Positions 42,371 through 49,995 of a stretch of 49,995 nt of DNA are shown here, piece by piece. This DNA comes from an uncultured Bacteroidota bacterium (lineage in GTDB: Bacteria; Bacteroidota; Bacteroidia; Chitinophagales; Chitinophagaceae). The DNA lies in contig CAIRTW010000151.1 in assembly GCA_903881585.1 (NCBI GenBank), forward strand, positions 1 to 49,995, written 5' to 3'. Numbering within the stretch: the first letter of the stretch is position 1; each line of letters opens with the position of its first letter. The translations under genes were made by a program, and so were the position numbers. Below the pieces are notes generated by a model that ran no database searches, was not told where the DNA came from, and saw only the letters and a list, made by a program, of their open reading frames with translations.

Positions 42371-42967
42371 TTATTTTGCTTCAGTAAAGAAAGGTGATAA
42401 GAAATCGTGTAATGGCTGCAGATATTCGTGGTGAAGGTTCCAGTGTGCTGGGTTGCGATAGTTACGGTTTTCTTCAACCCTCAGGTCATTCTTTCGGTGA
42501 ATTTTATCTCCAGCAGGAAGTAGAGTATCCAGGTAGGCATAAATCCGGGCTTTACTCAATGATACATTATAATCTTTCGCACATTCCTCGTAAGAAAGAA
42601 AACATTCTATTAGTTTCCTTTCTTCTGCTACAACAGTTAAAAGTTCTTCTAAATTACCAGCCAACTTATTGTCGGGAAATAGAAACAAATTTATTGGAAT
42701 ATCAAAACCAATAAAATCCCTTTTTATTTCTTCCACTCTTTGAGCAAAATCGTTGTCGGCATCCAGTATAATTATTGTCTGATTTCCGTTATCATGATTT
42801 TGACGAATCGATTGTTTTAAAATTCTATCTTCTTTGTACCCTCCGTATCCACCTAATGTATCAAAATCGAGAGTTTCGGATAGTTCTGCATTGAAACTCT
42901 CCCATATGAAATCTCTGAGAAATCTAACGTCAGCTTTGCTCTCTGTAAAAATTCGAAAATTGGGCAT
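42371..42967 (-). CDS. DUF3226-like TOPRIM-domain protein
   Basis: A 198-residue protein with a TOPRIM core: the conserved Glu9 in RIFTESKADVRFL and the DXD pair Asp69/Asp71 in TIIILDADNDF, followed by NLFLFPDN and GNLEELLTVV. This is the pattern of DUF3226 proteins. TOPRIM domains cleave or join nucleic acid with a metal ion. It starts five bases after the stop of the AAA ATPase gene, forming a two-gene unit like other ATPase-TOPRIM pairs (OLD-like or PARIS-like) that act in phage defence. That function is inferred from arrangement only. Confidence 0.8.
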   Translation of the reverse strand: MPNFRIFTESKADVRFLRDFIWESFNAELSETLDFDTLGGYGGYKEDRILKQSIRQNHDNGNQTIIILDADNDFAQRVEEIKRDFIGFDIPINLFLFPDNKLAGNLEELLTVVAEERKLIECFLSYEECAKDYNVSLSKARIYAYLDTLLPAGDKIHRKNDLRVEENRNYRNPAHWNLHHEYLQPLHDFLSPFFTEAK

Positions 42968-42972
42968 AGTGG

Positions 42973-44025
42973 CTATCTTATTTCACTTTCAGCAGATAGT
43001 GAATTTTCAAATTCTGCAAATTTCATTGTGTATGCTTTTATACCGGCTTTGGTATTGGCAAGCCGGATTATTCGCCCATTTTCCTCCATCTGCAATTCCT
43101 GCAACGCTTGAGTGTAGTACTCTATGCATTCCCTTGAATGTGTCGTCGCGAAAATCTGAACGTTTTTACTCTTAGCGCTTTGCAACACCTTCTTCAAATA
43201 CTCCTTCATTCTGCTATAGTGAATCCCTGTGTCTATTTCGTCGATCATCAAGCGGCTGTTCTCGGAAAATTCTATTTTTAACAAATGCCTGAACAGCTTA
43301 ATAGTCCCATCTCCATACTCTGCAAGAGCTTTGGGATTATCTGAATCCGATTCACGAATAATAATAACAGGATCGTTTGAAACAGAGAAATTACTTACCT
43401 CAATAGACATAAGGTTTGGAATAAAGTATTTTAACTCTTTTTTCAGGCTTTCAAGTTTTTTATTACTTGGAGATATTTTTGATAAAAAATCAAAAGTTTC
43501 TTCATCGTAAAAAATCTTGGCCCCCATAAAAGGAAAATAACAATCAATATCCTGCCGATCTTTTTCTATCAAGATCATTTTCATATCAACTTTTCCATTC
43601 AACGCAAGCTGTACTAAATAAGGTGAATCATATAGCTTTAATGAGACGACCATATTATTTGCTTCTGCTTCAGCTAATTCATTCCTGTTTTTTTTAGTTA
43701 ATGTCAAACTAGAAATTGCAGGCTTATCTGTCAATTGGTACGTATATACCAATGGTTTAGCCCTATCGCGCAAATAAAAGTCCAGGTAATTTAACTTGTA
43801 ATCTTCTATATAAATTTCCCGGTTTTCTAATGCATAGTCTAAACAAATCAGAAACTTATTATAATCTTCATCATCAAACAATAACGCCTCCAACAATGAA
43901 GTCTTACCAACATTATTATCCCCAACAATCAAATTGAACTGTCCAATATCGTTTACTTCAAGGCTATCGAACCGCTTAAAGTTCTCCACCTTAAAATAGG
44001 ATAAATGCTTTGTTTCCATTTTCAT
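42973..44025 (-). CDS. AAA ATPase (AAA_15/AAA_21, OLD-like)
   Basis: A 350-residue ABC-type ATPase without membrane segments. Walker A is GDNNVGKTS (35-43) after the strand YFKVENFKRF-SLEVNDIGQFNLIVG, the usual RecF/OLD start. The later half has YGDGTIKLFRHL (signature-like), Walker B RLMIDEIDTGIHYS (about 254-267) and the switch QIFATTHSRECI (about 288-299). This set matches AAA ATPases paired with TOPRIM effectors. A TAGATTTG -7 box sits at 44037-44044, so the pair has its own promoter just beyond metH. AT content looks higher than in metH, in keeping with acquisition. Confidence 0.85.
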   Translation of the reverse strand: MKMETKHLSYFKVENFKRFDSLEVNDIGQFNLIVGDNNVGKTSLLEALLFDDEDYNKFLICLDYALENREIYIEDYKLNYLDFYLRDRAKPLVYTYQLTDKPAISSLTLTKKNRNELAEAEANNMVVSLKLYDSPYLVQLALNGKVDMKMILIEKDRQDIDCYFPFMGAKIFYDEETFDFLSKISPSNKKLESLKKELKYFIPNLMSIEVSNFSVSNDPVIIIRESDSDNPKALAEYGDGTIKLFRHLLKIEFSENSRLMIDEIDTGIHYSRMKEYLKKVLQSAKSKNVQIFATTHSRECIEYYTQALQELQMEENGRIIRLANTKAGIKAYTMKFAEFENSLSAESEIR

Positions 44026-44036
44026 TATTTATAATA

Positions 44037-44044
44037 CAAATCTA
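44037..44044 (-). promoter_or_regulatory. -7 promoter box of the AAA/TOPRIM operon
   Basis: TAGATTTG on the minus strand matches TAnnTTTG, 11 bases before the ATG at 44025. The transcript leader should be about eight bases. Confidence 0.6.
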
Positions 44045-44049
44045 AACAA

Positions 44050-46770
44050 CTAATCTAATATTGGAGACAGCCACCTGCTCACGTCTTCCAGACTCATGTC
44101 TTTACGTTTCGTATAGTCCACCAGCTGGTCATTTTCTATGTGGCCTATGCCGAAGTAGTGGCTTTCAGGATGGCTGAAGTACCAGCCGCACACAGATGCG
44201 CCGGGATACATGGCCAGTGATTCAGTAAGCGTGATGCCAGCTGTTTCGGTAGCATTGAGCAGGTCAAATAATTTGTACTTCTCTGTGTGGTCAGGGCAGG
44301 CAGGGTAGCCGGGGGCCGGGCGAATGCCGCGGTAGCTCTCTTTTATCAGGTCTGGTATAGCTATATCTTCATCCTTTGCGTAGCCCCAGAATTCATTCCT
44401 TACCCGCAGGTGCAGCACCTCTGCAAATGCCTCGGCAAGCCGGTCAGCAAGCGCCTGCAGCATGATCTTATTGTAGTCGTCATGGTCTGCCATGAATTTT
44501 TGCAGGTGGTGCTCTATGCCATGTATGCTCACCGCAAAAGCCCCCATGTAATCTTTTACTTCGTGCTCACTGCTGAAGGTATATGGCCTGATAAAATCAG
44601 CCAGTGAGAAGCTTGGTTGTCCCGGCGCTTTCTTTATCTGCTGGCGCAAAGATTCCAGGTGCGCAAGGTCTTTACCGTTCGTATCTTTCAGTACAATAGT
44701 ATCAGGAGCTATTTTCCGCGCTTCCCAGAAGCCTATAACACCTCGTGCAGTAAGCCATTTTTCTTTGATCACTTTATCGAGCAGCGCATTGGCATCGTTG
44801 AATAACTTAGTTGCTTCTACCCCTACGTTTGCATCTTTCAGTATCTCCGGAAATTTGCCCTTCATTTCCCACGCTATGAAGAATGGACCCCAGTCTATGT
44901 AGTTGCGCATTTCGTTAAGATCATAATCGCCAAATGTGCGCGTGCCATGCAGTGCAGGCTTCGGTGGTGTGTAATTTGCCCAGTCTATCTTCGCAGCATT
45001 GGCCTGCGCCTGCGCAAAAGTGATATATTGTTTAGCCGACTTTTTGTTTTCAAAGTCTTGCTGCAGTTTAACGTATTCGCTACCGATTGTCTCCAGGAAC
45101 TGGCCCTTCTGCTCTTTGTTCAGCAGGTTACCGGCTACTGTTACACTGCGACTGGCATCCAGCACATACACTACCCCATTATCATATTGCGGGGCTATCT
45201 TCACCGCGGTGTGCATGCGGCTGGTGGTAGCGCCGCCTATCAGCAATGGCTGCGTCATGCCCCTGCGCTTCATTTCTTTGGCTACATGCACCATCTCATC
45301 CAGCGATGGGGTGATGAGGCCGCTAAGGCCTATCAGGTCCACATTCTCTTTTTGGGCAGTGTCCAGTATTTTATCGGCATGTACCATTACGCCCAGGTCT
45401 ATCACATCATAGCCATTACAGCCCAGCACCACGCCCACTATGTTCTTGCCTATATCATGCACATCGCCCTTTACGGTGGCCATCAGTATTTTTGCAGCGC
45501 CGGCGCTCTCTTCGTTTATCGTTCCGGCAGCTATGTGTGCCAGTCTGCGCTCTTCTTTTTCGGCCTCAATGAAAGGGAACAAATAAGCAACACTCTTCTT
45601 CATCACACGAGCGCTCTTCACCACCTGTGGCAGGAACATTTTGCCGCTGCCAAACAAGTCGCCCACCACATTCATACCATCCATCAGCGGGCCTTCTATC
45701 ACATCAAGTGGCTTGGGATATTTCACCCTCGCTTCCTCCGTATCTGCATCTATAAAATCCGTGATGCCATTTACCAGCGCATGTTTCAGGCGCTCTTCCA
45801 CGGCAGTGCCACGCCATGCGTCATCTTTCTTCTCTTCCTTTCCTTTTGCTTTTACGGTATCTGCAAATGTTACCAGCCGCTCCGTGGCATCAGGGTTCCT
45901 GTTCAGTATCACATCTTCACACAGCTCGCGTAGCTTTGGTTCTATCTCATCATACACCACCAATGCGCCCGCATTCACTATGCCCATGTCCATACCCGCC
46001 TTTATGGCGTGGTAAAGGAATACGCTGTGCATAGCCTCACGCACCGTATCATTGCCACGAAATGAGAACGATACATTGCTCACACCTCCGCTCACTTTCG
46101 TTAGCGGCATCCTTTGTTTGATGATGCGTGTAGCCTCTATAAAATCAACGCCGTAATTATTATGTTCTTCGATGCCCGTTGCTATCGCAAATATGTTCGG
46201 GGCAAAGATGATGTCTTCGGGATGAAAGCCTACCTGCTTCGTGAGAATATCATATGCACGCTGGGAGATGTTTACTTTCTTCTCCAGTGTATCTGCCTGG
46301 CCTGTCTCGTCAAATGCCATTACGATCACCGATGCACCATAGCTGCGGCATATCTCCGCCTGCTCTATGAATTTCTCTTCCCCTTCCTTCATGGAGATCG
46401 AGTTCACAATGCATTTACCCTGCACACACTTCAGTCCGGCTTCTATAATAGCGAACTTGGAAGAATCGAGCATAATAGGTATGCGGGCTATATCAGGCTC
46501 GGCCTGCAACAGGTTCACGAAGGTATTCATGGCCTGTACTCCGTCGAGCAGAGCATCATCCATGTTTATATCCAGTATCTGCGCACCGCTTTCCACCTGC
46601 TGGCGGGCAACGGATAGGGCTTCTTCGTACTTGTTTTCCCTTATCAGGCGGGCAAATTTCTTTGACCCCGTAACATTAGTACGCTCACCAACATTCAGAA
46701 AATTACTCTCCGGCCGCACTACCAGTGGCTCCAAACCACTAAGCCTCAAAAAAGGTCTTATTTCAGACAT
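44050..46770 (-). CDS. metH: Methionine synthase MetH lacking the homocysteine domain
   Basis: A 906-residue cobalamin-dependent methionine synthase that begins at the folate domain. It has the pterin-binding barrel (about 20-270, starting [18 protein letters not shown]), the cap and cobalamin-binding domains (about 310-550) with the cobalt-ligand motif DVHDIGK (His about 439), and the S-adenosylmethionine activation domain (about 575-906) with [15 protein letters not shown]. The N-terminal homocysteine-binding zinc domain (about 330 residues in E. coli) is absent. In Bacteroidota that domain is often a separate gene, usually next door, but none lies nearby here. A TACCTTTG -7 box is at 46794-46801. 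I see no cobalamin riboswitch upstream. Confidence 0.93.
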   Translation of the reverse strand: MSEIRPFLRLSGLEPLVVRPESNFLNVGERTNVTGSKKFARLIRENKYEEALSVARQQVESGAQILDINMDDALLDGVQAMNTFVNLLQAEPDIARIPIMLDSSKFAIIEAGLKCVQGKCIVNSISMKEGEEKFIEQAEICRSYGASVIVMAFDETGQADTLEKKVNISQRAYDILTKQVGFHPEDIIFAPNIFAIATGIEEHNNYGVDFIEATRIIKQRMPLTKVSGGVSNVSFSFRGNDTVREAMHSVFLYHAIKAGMDMGIVNAGALVVYDEIEPKLRELCEDVILNRNPDATERLVTFADTVKAKGKEEKKDDAWRGTAVEERLKHALVNGITDFIDADTEEARVKYPKPLDVIEGPLMDGMNVVGDLFGSGKMFLPQVVKSARVMKKSVAYLFPFIEAEKEERRLAHIAAGTINEESAGAAKILMATVKGDVHDIGKNIVGVVLGCNGYDVIDLGVMVHADKILDTAQKENVDLIGLSGLITPSLDEMVHVAKEMKRRGMTQPLLIGGATTSRMHTAVKIAPQYDNGVVYVLDASRSVTVAGNLLNKEQKGQFLETIGSEYVKLQQDFENKKSAKQYITFAQAQANAAKIDWANYTPPKPALHGTRTFGDYDLNEMRNYIDWGPFFIAWEMKGKFPEILKDANVGVEATKLFNDANALLDKVIKEKWLTARGVIGFWEARKIAPDTIVLKDTNGKDLAHLESLRQQIKKAPGQPSFSLADFIRPYTFSSEHEVKDYMGAFAVSIHGIEHHLQKFMADHDDYNKIMLQALADRLAEAFAEVLHLRVRNEFWGYAKDEDIAIPDLIKESYRGIRPAPGYPACPDHTEKYKLFDLLNATETAGITLTESLAMYPGASVCGWYFSHPESHYFGIGHIENDQLVDYTKRKDMSLEDVSRWLSPILD

Positions 46771-46793
46771 TATTAATATTTATAAAAACGCTG

Positions 46794-46801
46794 CAAAGGT
46801 A
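46794..46801 (-). promoter_or_regulatory. -7 promoter box of metH
   Basis: TACCTTTG on the minus strand matches TAnnTTTG, 23 bases before the ATG at 46770. Confidence 0.6.
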
Positions 46802-46884
46802 GGGGTTTGGAAGCATTTATTTATTCAGTGTTGCGTGAGGGTGCAATTCAAATCGTCGCATATAGACAAACACAATGAAACTGT

Positions 46885-46985
46885 ATTGCAAAGCCCGAAG
46901 GGCTTAAATATCAATAGCTCCGGATGAAATCCGGGGTAATAAAGATCTAAATGCAGCAACCACGATAGTGGCTGAATGTAGATTG
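46885..46985. repeat. Cluster of three short hairpins upstream of metH
   Basis: Three hairpins follow each other: AAGCCC-GAA-GGGCTT (46891-46905), CCGGAT-GAA-ATCCGG (46920-46934) and CCAC-GATA-GTGG within 46956-46973. From memory this layout, with ATATCAATAG between the first two, is that of a repeat family spread between genes of Bacteroidota. The surrounding 46802-47056 has no convincing gene. Confidence 0.6.
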
Positions 46986-47056
46986 AATTGCGAAGAGGTG
47001 AAAACGCACACTTGCGTGATGTGCAATAGTCATTTATATGAGCGTGCCAATATTTA

Positions 47057-47170
47057 TCACCAGTATTCATACCTGTGATGATCACGGCAGCCATGGTGCC
47101 TTGTAGCGCACGAAGAAATAAGCAGCCCAAATACGACCATCGCATACAGTATTATCCTCTTCATTTTCAT
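47057..47170 (-). CDS. Tiny His-rich lipoprotein, 37 residues
   Basis: The frame begins ATG AAA ATG at 47170 (a second ATG at 47164) and ends with TGA at 47057. The product has a basic start (MKMKR), a hydrophobic stretch (IILYAMVVFGLL) and a lipobox ISSC with Cys21, leaving a mature lipopeptide of only 17 residues: CATRHHGCRDHHRYEYW. That tail holds four His and two Cys and could bind a metal. It lies 54 bp after the outer membrane protein of the ECF sigma operon on the same strand and may belong to it. Function unknown; a chance frame is possible, but the signal peptide architecture is strong. Confidence 0.55.
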   Translation of the reverse strand: MKMKRIILYAMVVFGLLISSCATRHHGCRDHHRYEYW

Positions 47171-47224
47171 GCCATGTATATTGCAGAAAACGTGCCAGTA
47201 CGCGGAAATAATACGTTAAAAAAT

Positions 47225-48466
47225 CTATATCGCAAAAAACCTGAATCCAAAGCTTATAGGATGCTGCTCCATCCCCGTAGCTGCACCGAACATATTGGTA
47301 AGCTGGTAAGTACCGTACAAACGGATGGTGTTAGATAGACCGATCTCGCCCGTAAGGCAACTGTTGAAGTTGGAAAAACCAAAGTCGTCATGCAGTTTCA
47401 TCTTGTGCCTGCCCTCCTCCTGCTTGGTCCAGGTGGCAATACTGTAGCCTGCTGTTATACCTACTCCGTACACCAGCCATTTATCTTTATGCAGCCTTGT
47501 CTTAAAAGTGATCATCAGCGGCACATTCAGATAATCAAATGCTACCTTGTCTTTCTTAAAACTTACCGTATCCAGCACCACAGTATTAGGGCTATGGGTA
47601 AAAGTAACAGGGTTGTCATACCTGAAGTTATATAACTGCAGCCCTATGCCTGTAGAGATGTTTATCTTCTGGTTTTTCCTTTTCAAGGCATAAAATGTCT
47701 CCATAAAGGGGTAGATGTTTACGTTTATAGATTTGCCCTGTTTGAGGTCTAAGAGGCTGGAATTCTGCCTGTTCGCTGGTACATTCAGAAAAGTCTTTAC
47801 CGCCGGGGAATTATAATTGGTATTATCGGCGACGGTATTAAATCCGAGGTCTAAAATGCCCCAGTGTGTATCGAAGTCGCCTTCGGTCTTGTTTTTATCG
47901 TCCTTATCATCGCTGCCGGGCGGGTCCGTAATAATGCCTGTATAAATAAATATTGTCCCGTTGAATCCCTTTAATGCATCGCCACTATGCCGGCTATCGT
48001 ATGGGTGAAAATGAAGGGTTACGCTTTCTGTGCTATCCACAATCATTGCCGGTATTGTAGTACAGGTCAGGTCTGAGGAACTATATGGAGCGCCTTTCTT
48101 TGAATTCGAATGTTTCCAGACTGTAACAAACATATTGTTGGTCCGAGCATTCCCCAAAGAGTCTTTAAATATTAGTGCGATGCTGGTGATCTGCGTATCT
48201 GCACCAACACCATAATAACCGCGCAGGTTAGGTATGGTATAGACGTAATCATTGCTATCTATACGGGTCATGGCATAGTATGAGCCATTGGCTTCCCAGG
48301 TAGGGTTAGTATGCTGCCAGTCGCGCCCATGAGTTATTTTTAATCCTCGTGAGCCAAGGCTAATAGTGCCGCCACCTTTCGTTTTTGGCGGTGCGTCTTG
48401 TGCCAATGCTATACCGCTTACTAACAAGCCCATAGCCAGGGCTATCGCGCAAATTGTTTGTTTCAT
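47225..48466 (-). CDS. Outer membrane protein in the ECF sigma operon
   Basis: A 413-residue protein with a signal peptide (about 1-22, ending IALAQ). The middle is a strand-rich region with an acidic loop (GSDDKDDKNKTEGDFDTHWG) separating two parts. The C-terminal 200 residues read as barrel strands (INVNIYPFMETFYALKRKN, ISTGIGLQLYNFRYDN, WLVYGVGITAGYSIAT) and the protein ends SFGFRFFAI with aromatic residues, typical of outer membrane barrels. It starts 10 bp after the anti-sigma gene, so it is the third gene of that operon and a likely target or signal source for the sigma factor. I do not know a family name. Confidence 0.75.
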   Translation of the reverse strand: MKQTICAIALAMGLLVSGIALAQDAPPKTKGGGTISLGSRGLKITHGRDWQHTNPTWEANGSYYAMTRIDSNDYVYTIPNLRGYYGVGADTQITSIALIFKDSLGNARTNNMFVTVWKHSNSKKGAPYSSSDLTCTTIPAMIVDSTESVTLHFHPYDSRHSGDALKGFNGTIFIYTGIITDPPGSDDKDDKNKTEGDFDTHWGILDLGFNTVADNTNYNSPAVKTFLNVPANRQNSSLLDLKQGKSINVNIYPFMETFYALKRKNQKINISTGIGLQLYNFRYDNPVTFTHSPNTVVLDTVSFKKDKVAFDYLNVPLMITFKTRLHKDKWLVYGVGITAGYSIATWTKQEEGRHKMKLHDDFGFSNFNSCLTGEIGLSNTIRLYGTYQLTNMFGAATGMEQHPISFGFRFFAI

Positions 48467-48476
48467 AAAGTATGTT

Positions 48477-49340
48477 TTAAAACGAGATCCTAAGTTTGTT
48501 ATCTTCTACCCTCACGGTTATTTCGCCACCATCAAGTGCTTGCTTTGCCTTGCTCACACCATGGTAGGTTGCCTTTGCAAATCGGAATAAATTTTTCAGT
48601 TGGTGTTTATTTGATTCATCTATCGGCAGCCGATCTATAAAAGATTTTCTTTTTATTTTGTTATCATCCTGCACATCAGCTATTCGTAATGCTGTAACAG
48701 CAGCGGCAGTATCCACATGGTTCGCCGGCGCTTCTATTTTGACAAGCTGAGGCGGGTCATCTACCGTACCAACATACCTTATAGGTGCCAGTGTATCTTT
48801 TACTATCGCAATATCCCGTTCCTGTTTCTCCTCCTTTATCACAGGCACCGTATTGTGCTGCTTATGATTTGCTACCGGTGCAGGCTTCGGAGGATGTGCT
48901 ACTACGGCAACATCAGTTGCAGGCACACGTGCCGGTTGATGCACAACAGTTGTAGTTGTATCTATTGCCGGTTGCACCGCTTTTGGCGCAACTGTTGCCG
49001 GACTGCTTGTCACCACAACGCTATTAGTGCTATTATTTACTTCCCTGTACTTATAGACGGAAAAGGAGATAAGCAGCGCAACACCCGCAGCAATAGCATA
49101 CCTGCGCCACTGCGAAAATGCAACGACACGCTTCGACGGTTCTGTTCTGAGCAATGAATTCTTATCAGTATAAACAAAACTTTCATCGGGAGACAAACGG
49201 GTAAGGCTATAGGCTTTCAGTTCTGCATTCAGTTCGGGATGTGCAGCAACGAATTCCATCAGCTCCCGTTCTTCAGCAGGCTGCAGCTCGCCATCGGCGT
49301 GCATCATCATATACTCCTCATAGTTCTCCCACCCTATCAT
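48477..49340 (-). CDS. Single-pass anti-sigma factor
   Basis: A 287-residue membrane protein. The N-terminal cytoplasmic part (1-79) is an anti-sigma-like helical domain with EEYMMMHADGELQPAEEREL and EFVAAHPELNAELKAYSL; the zinc-ligand His/Cys set of ZAS domains is absent. A single membrane segment lies at 81-97 (YAIAAGVALLISFSVYK). The periplasmic part is a long Pro/Val/Thr-rich spacer (100-200) ending in a small folded tail (ITVRVEDNKLRISF). It starts two bases after the sigma gene stop, so it should sequester that sigma factor at the inner membrane until signalled. Confidence 0.82.
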   Translation of the reverse strand: MIGWENYEEYMMMHADGELQPAEERELMEFVAAHPELNAELKAYSLTRLSPDESFVYTDKNSLLRTEPSKRVVAFSQWRRYAIAAGVALLISFSVYKYREVNNSTNSVVVTSSPATVAPKAVQPAIDTTTTVVHQPARVPATDVAVVAHPPKPAPVANHKQHNTVPVIKEEKQERDIAIVKDTLAPIRYVGTVDDPPQLVKIEAPANHVDTAAAVTALRIADVQDDNKIKRKSFIDRLPIDESNKHQLKNLFRFAKATYHGVSKAKQALDGGEITVRVEDNKLRISF

Positions 49341-49342
49341 AA

Positions 49343-49819
49343 CTATATAATGTTTTCAACCCTTACCAGGTATTCTTTCAATATTTTTCTTGCACGGTGC
49401 AGGTAAACCTTTACCTGCGAATCTGTCAGCCCCGTTATCTGCGCTATCTCTTCATAGCGGTAACCTTCATAGTCTTTCAGCAACACCAGCGCCCTTGCCT
49501 GCTCATCCAGTTGCCCCAGGGCGCGGTCCAGTATTTTTTTCAGGTCGGGGTTATGCGGTGCATAAGACTCTTCCGGAGGGGCTGCATAAGTGATCTTTAC
49601 GTTTTTCCGGTAGTTGTCTATAGATTTCCGGTATGCCACCTGGAACAGGAATGCTTTTCCCTTAGTGGCGTCCACCTCACCTTTCTTTTGCCAAAGAACT
49701 TCGAATGAACTCTGTACCACATCATGTGCATCACTCGCCTGCCCTGTGCATTTGCAGGCGAACCGGAAAAGAGCATCCGCCCATTCACGTACACATGCAT
49801 TGTACTCATTAGCATCCAT
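49343..49819 (-). CDS. ECF-family RNA polymerase sigma factor
   Basis: A 158-residue sigma factor with only regions 2 and 4, the extracytoplasmic-function layout. Region 2 (about 10-75) has RFACKCTGQASDAHDVVQSS and FEVLWQ, then FLFQVAYRKSIDNYRK; region 4 (about 95-150) has LDEQARALVLLKDYEGYRYE, EIAQITGLTDSQVKVYLHRA as the helix-turn-helix, and RKILKEYLV. It would direct polymerase to a stress or envelope regulon and is first in the operon with its anti-sigma, an outer membrane protein and perhaps the tiny lipoprotein. The upstream region contains TAACTTTT, close to the standard -7 box, so expression may be constitutive rather than solely autoregulated. Confidence 0.93.
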   Translation of the reverse strand: MDANEYNACVREWADALFRFACKCTGQASDAHDVVQSSFEVLWQKKGEVDATKGKAFLFQVAYRKSIDNYRKNVKITYAAPPEESYAPHNPDLKKILDRALGQLDEQARALVLLKDYEGYRYEEIAQITGLTDSQVKVYLHRARKILKEYLVRVENII

Positions 49820-49877
49820 TCAGTAGTATATCGGAGGAGAAAAGAAAAAGTTACAGATTTTTTGAAAAAATAAGAGG

Positions 49878-49914
49878 CCGTCTCAAAAGCAATTTTGAGG
49901 CGGTTTTTCTTTTT
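49878..49914. terminator. Strong intrinsic terminator near the right edge
   Basis: Arms CCGTCTCAAAA (49878-49888) and TTTTGAGGCGG (49893-49903), with one G-T pair, close a GCAA tetraloop, followed by TTTTTCTTTTT on the plus strand and a T-rich run on the minus strand. It may be bidirectional and probably ends a minus-strand gene whose body lies beyond the window. Similar CTCAAAA hairpins occur at 83-109. Confidence 0.75.
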
Positions 49915-49995
49915 GCTGTAAAACGAAGTTGTTCTTGGTTGTATTATCTGTTATAGTAGGTAATGAAAGCTGAGGGCTTAAAAAGTAGTTTTTTA

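Noticed and set aside
44947..45933. Long antisense frame (328 codons) inside metH
   Set aside because: It overlaps a well-supported gene in full and its product is rich in His, Tyr and Cys without domain pattern; the same holds for antisense frames in asd (10561-11358) and the amidohydrolase (36197-37057).
46802..47056. Cobalamin or SAM riboswitch upstream of metH
   Set aside because: No B12-box-like or SAM-riboswitch core was found; the hairpins there match a dispersed repeat, and the -7 box leaves only about 20 bases of leader.
49888..49995. C-terminal end of a minus-strand gene entering from the right edge
   Set aside because: Two short frames are open to the edge, one ending just before the terminator hairpin at about 49886, but 15-36 codons are too few to support a call.

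Overview
The window looks like a chromosomal segment of a Bacteroidota member, probably Chitinophagales/Chitinophagaceae. Evidence: a giant adhesin with a type IX secretion (T9SS) C-terminal sorting domain, a SusC-like TonB receptor, DUF4294 and DUF6089 proteins, an IspG of the large inserted type, a split MetH, and many genes preceded by the Bacteroidota -7 box TAnnTTTG instead of a Shine-Dalgarno sequence. No rRNA, tRNA or CRISPR array was seen. Functions come from recognised motifs in the translated sequence; no database search was possible.

Layout. 1-7.7 kb: a 2095-residue T9SS-exported repeat protein and two small Bacteroidota proteins. 7.9-14.8 kb: alpha/beta hydrolase, CBS protein, DUF3109 protein, aspartate-semialdehyde dehydrogenase, MazEF, an ABC exporter and a TMEM175-like channel. 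14.8-22 kb (minus strand): HEPN/MNT pair, rsmI, purS, pssA, a seven-heme lipoprotein cytochrome with TPRs, VapBC and tyrS. 22-28.7 kb: DUF6089 barrel protein, ispG, a surface lipoprotein/barrel pair and a secreted protein. 28.9-32.8 kb: sigma-54 activator, second HEPN/MNT pair and miaB interrupted in frame by a DUF559 endonuclease cassette. 32.9-42.4 kb: glycosyltransferase, asparagine synthetase, exported amidohydrolase, two envelope proteins, TonB receptor, PAP2-like protein. 42.4-46.8 kb: TOPRIM/AAA ATPase pair and metH. 47-49.8 kb: ECF sigma, anti-sigma, outer membrane protein and an unlisted 37-residue lipoprotein in one tight operon.

The strongest signal is invasion of genes and gene ends by small palindrome-ended elements. 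A 531-bp cassette with inverted terminal repeats and an intact-looking DUF559 nuclease domain sits in phase inside miaB (codons 236-412). A 72-bp intergenic-type repeat is translated inside ispG. Two related MITE-like elements (23005-23215 and 41548-41673), plus several paired palindromes, begin at or within a few bases of stop codons. This resembles in-frame palindromic elements of other bacteria, and the miaB case adds an endonuclease domain.

Four toxin-antitoxin-type modules and one AAA/TOPRIM pair (possible phage defence) are scattered between housekeeping genes. Many -7 boxes lie so close to the ATG that the transcripts should be leaderless or nearly so.
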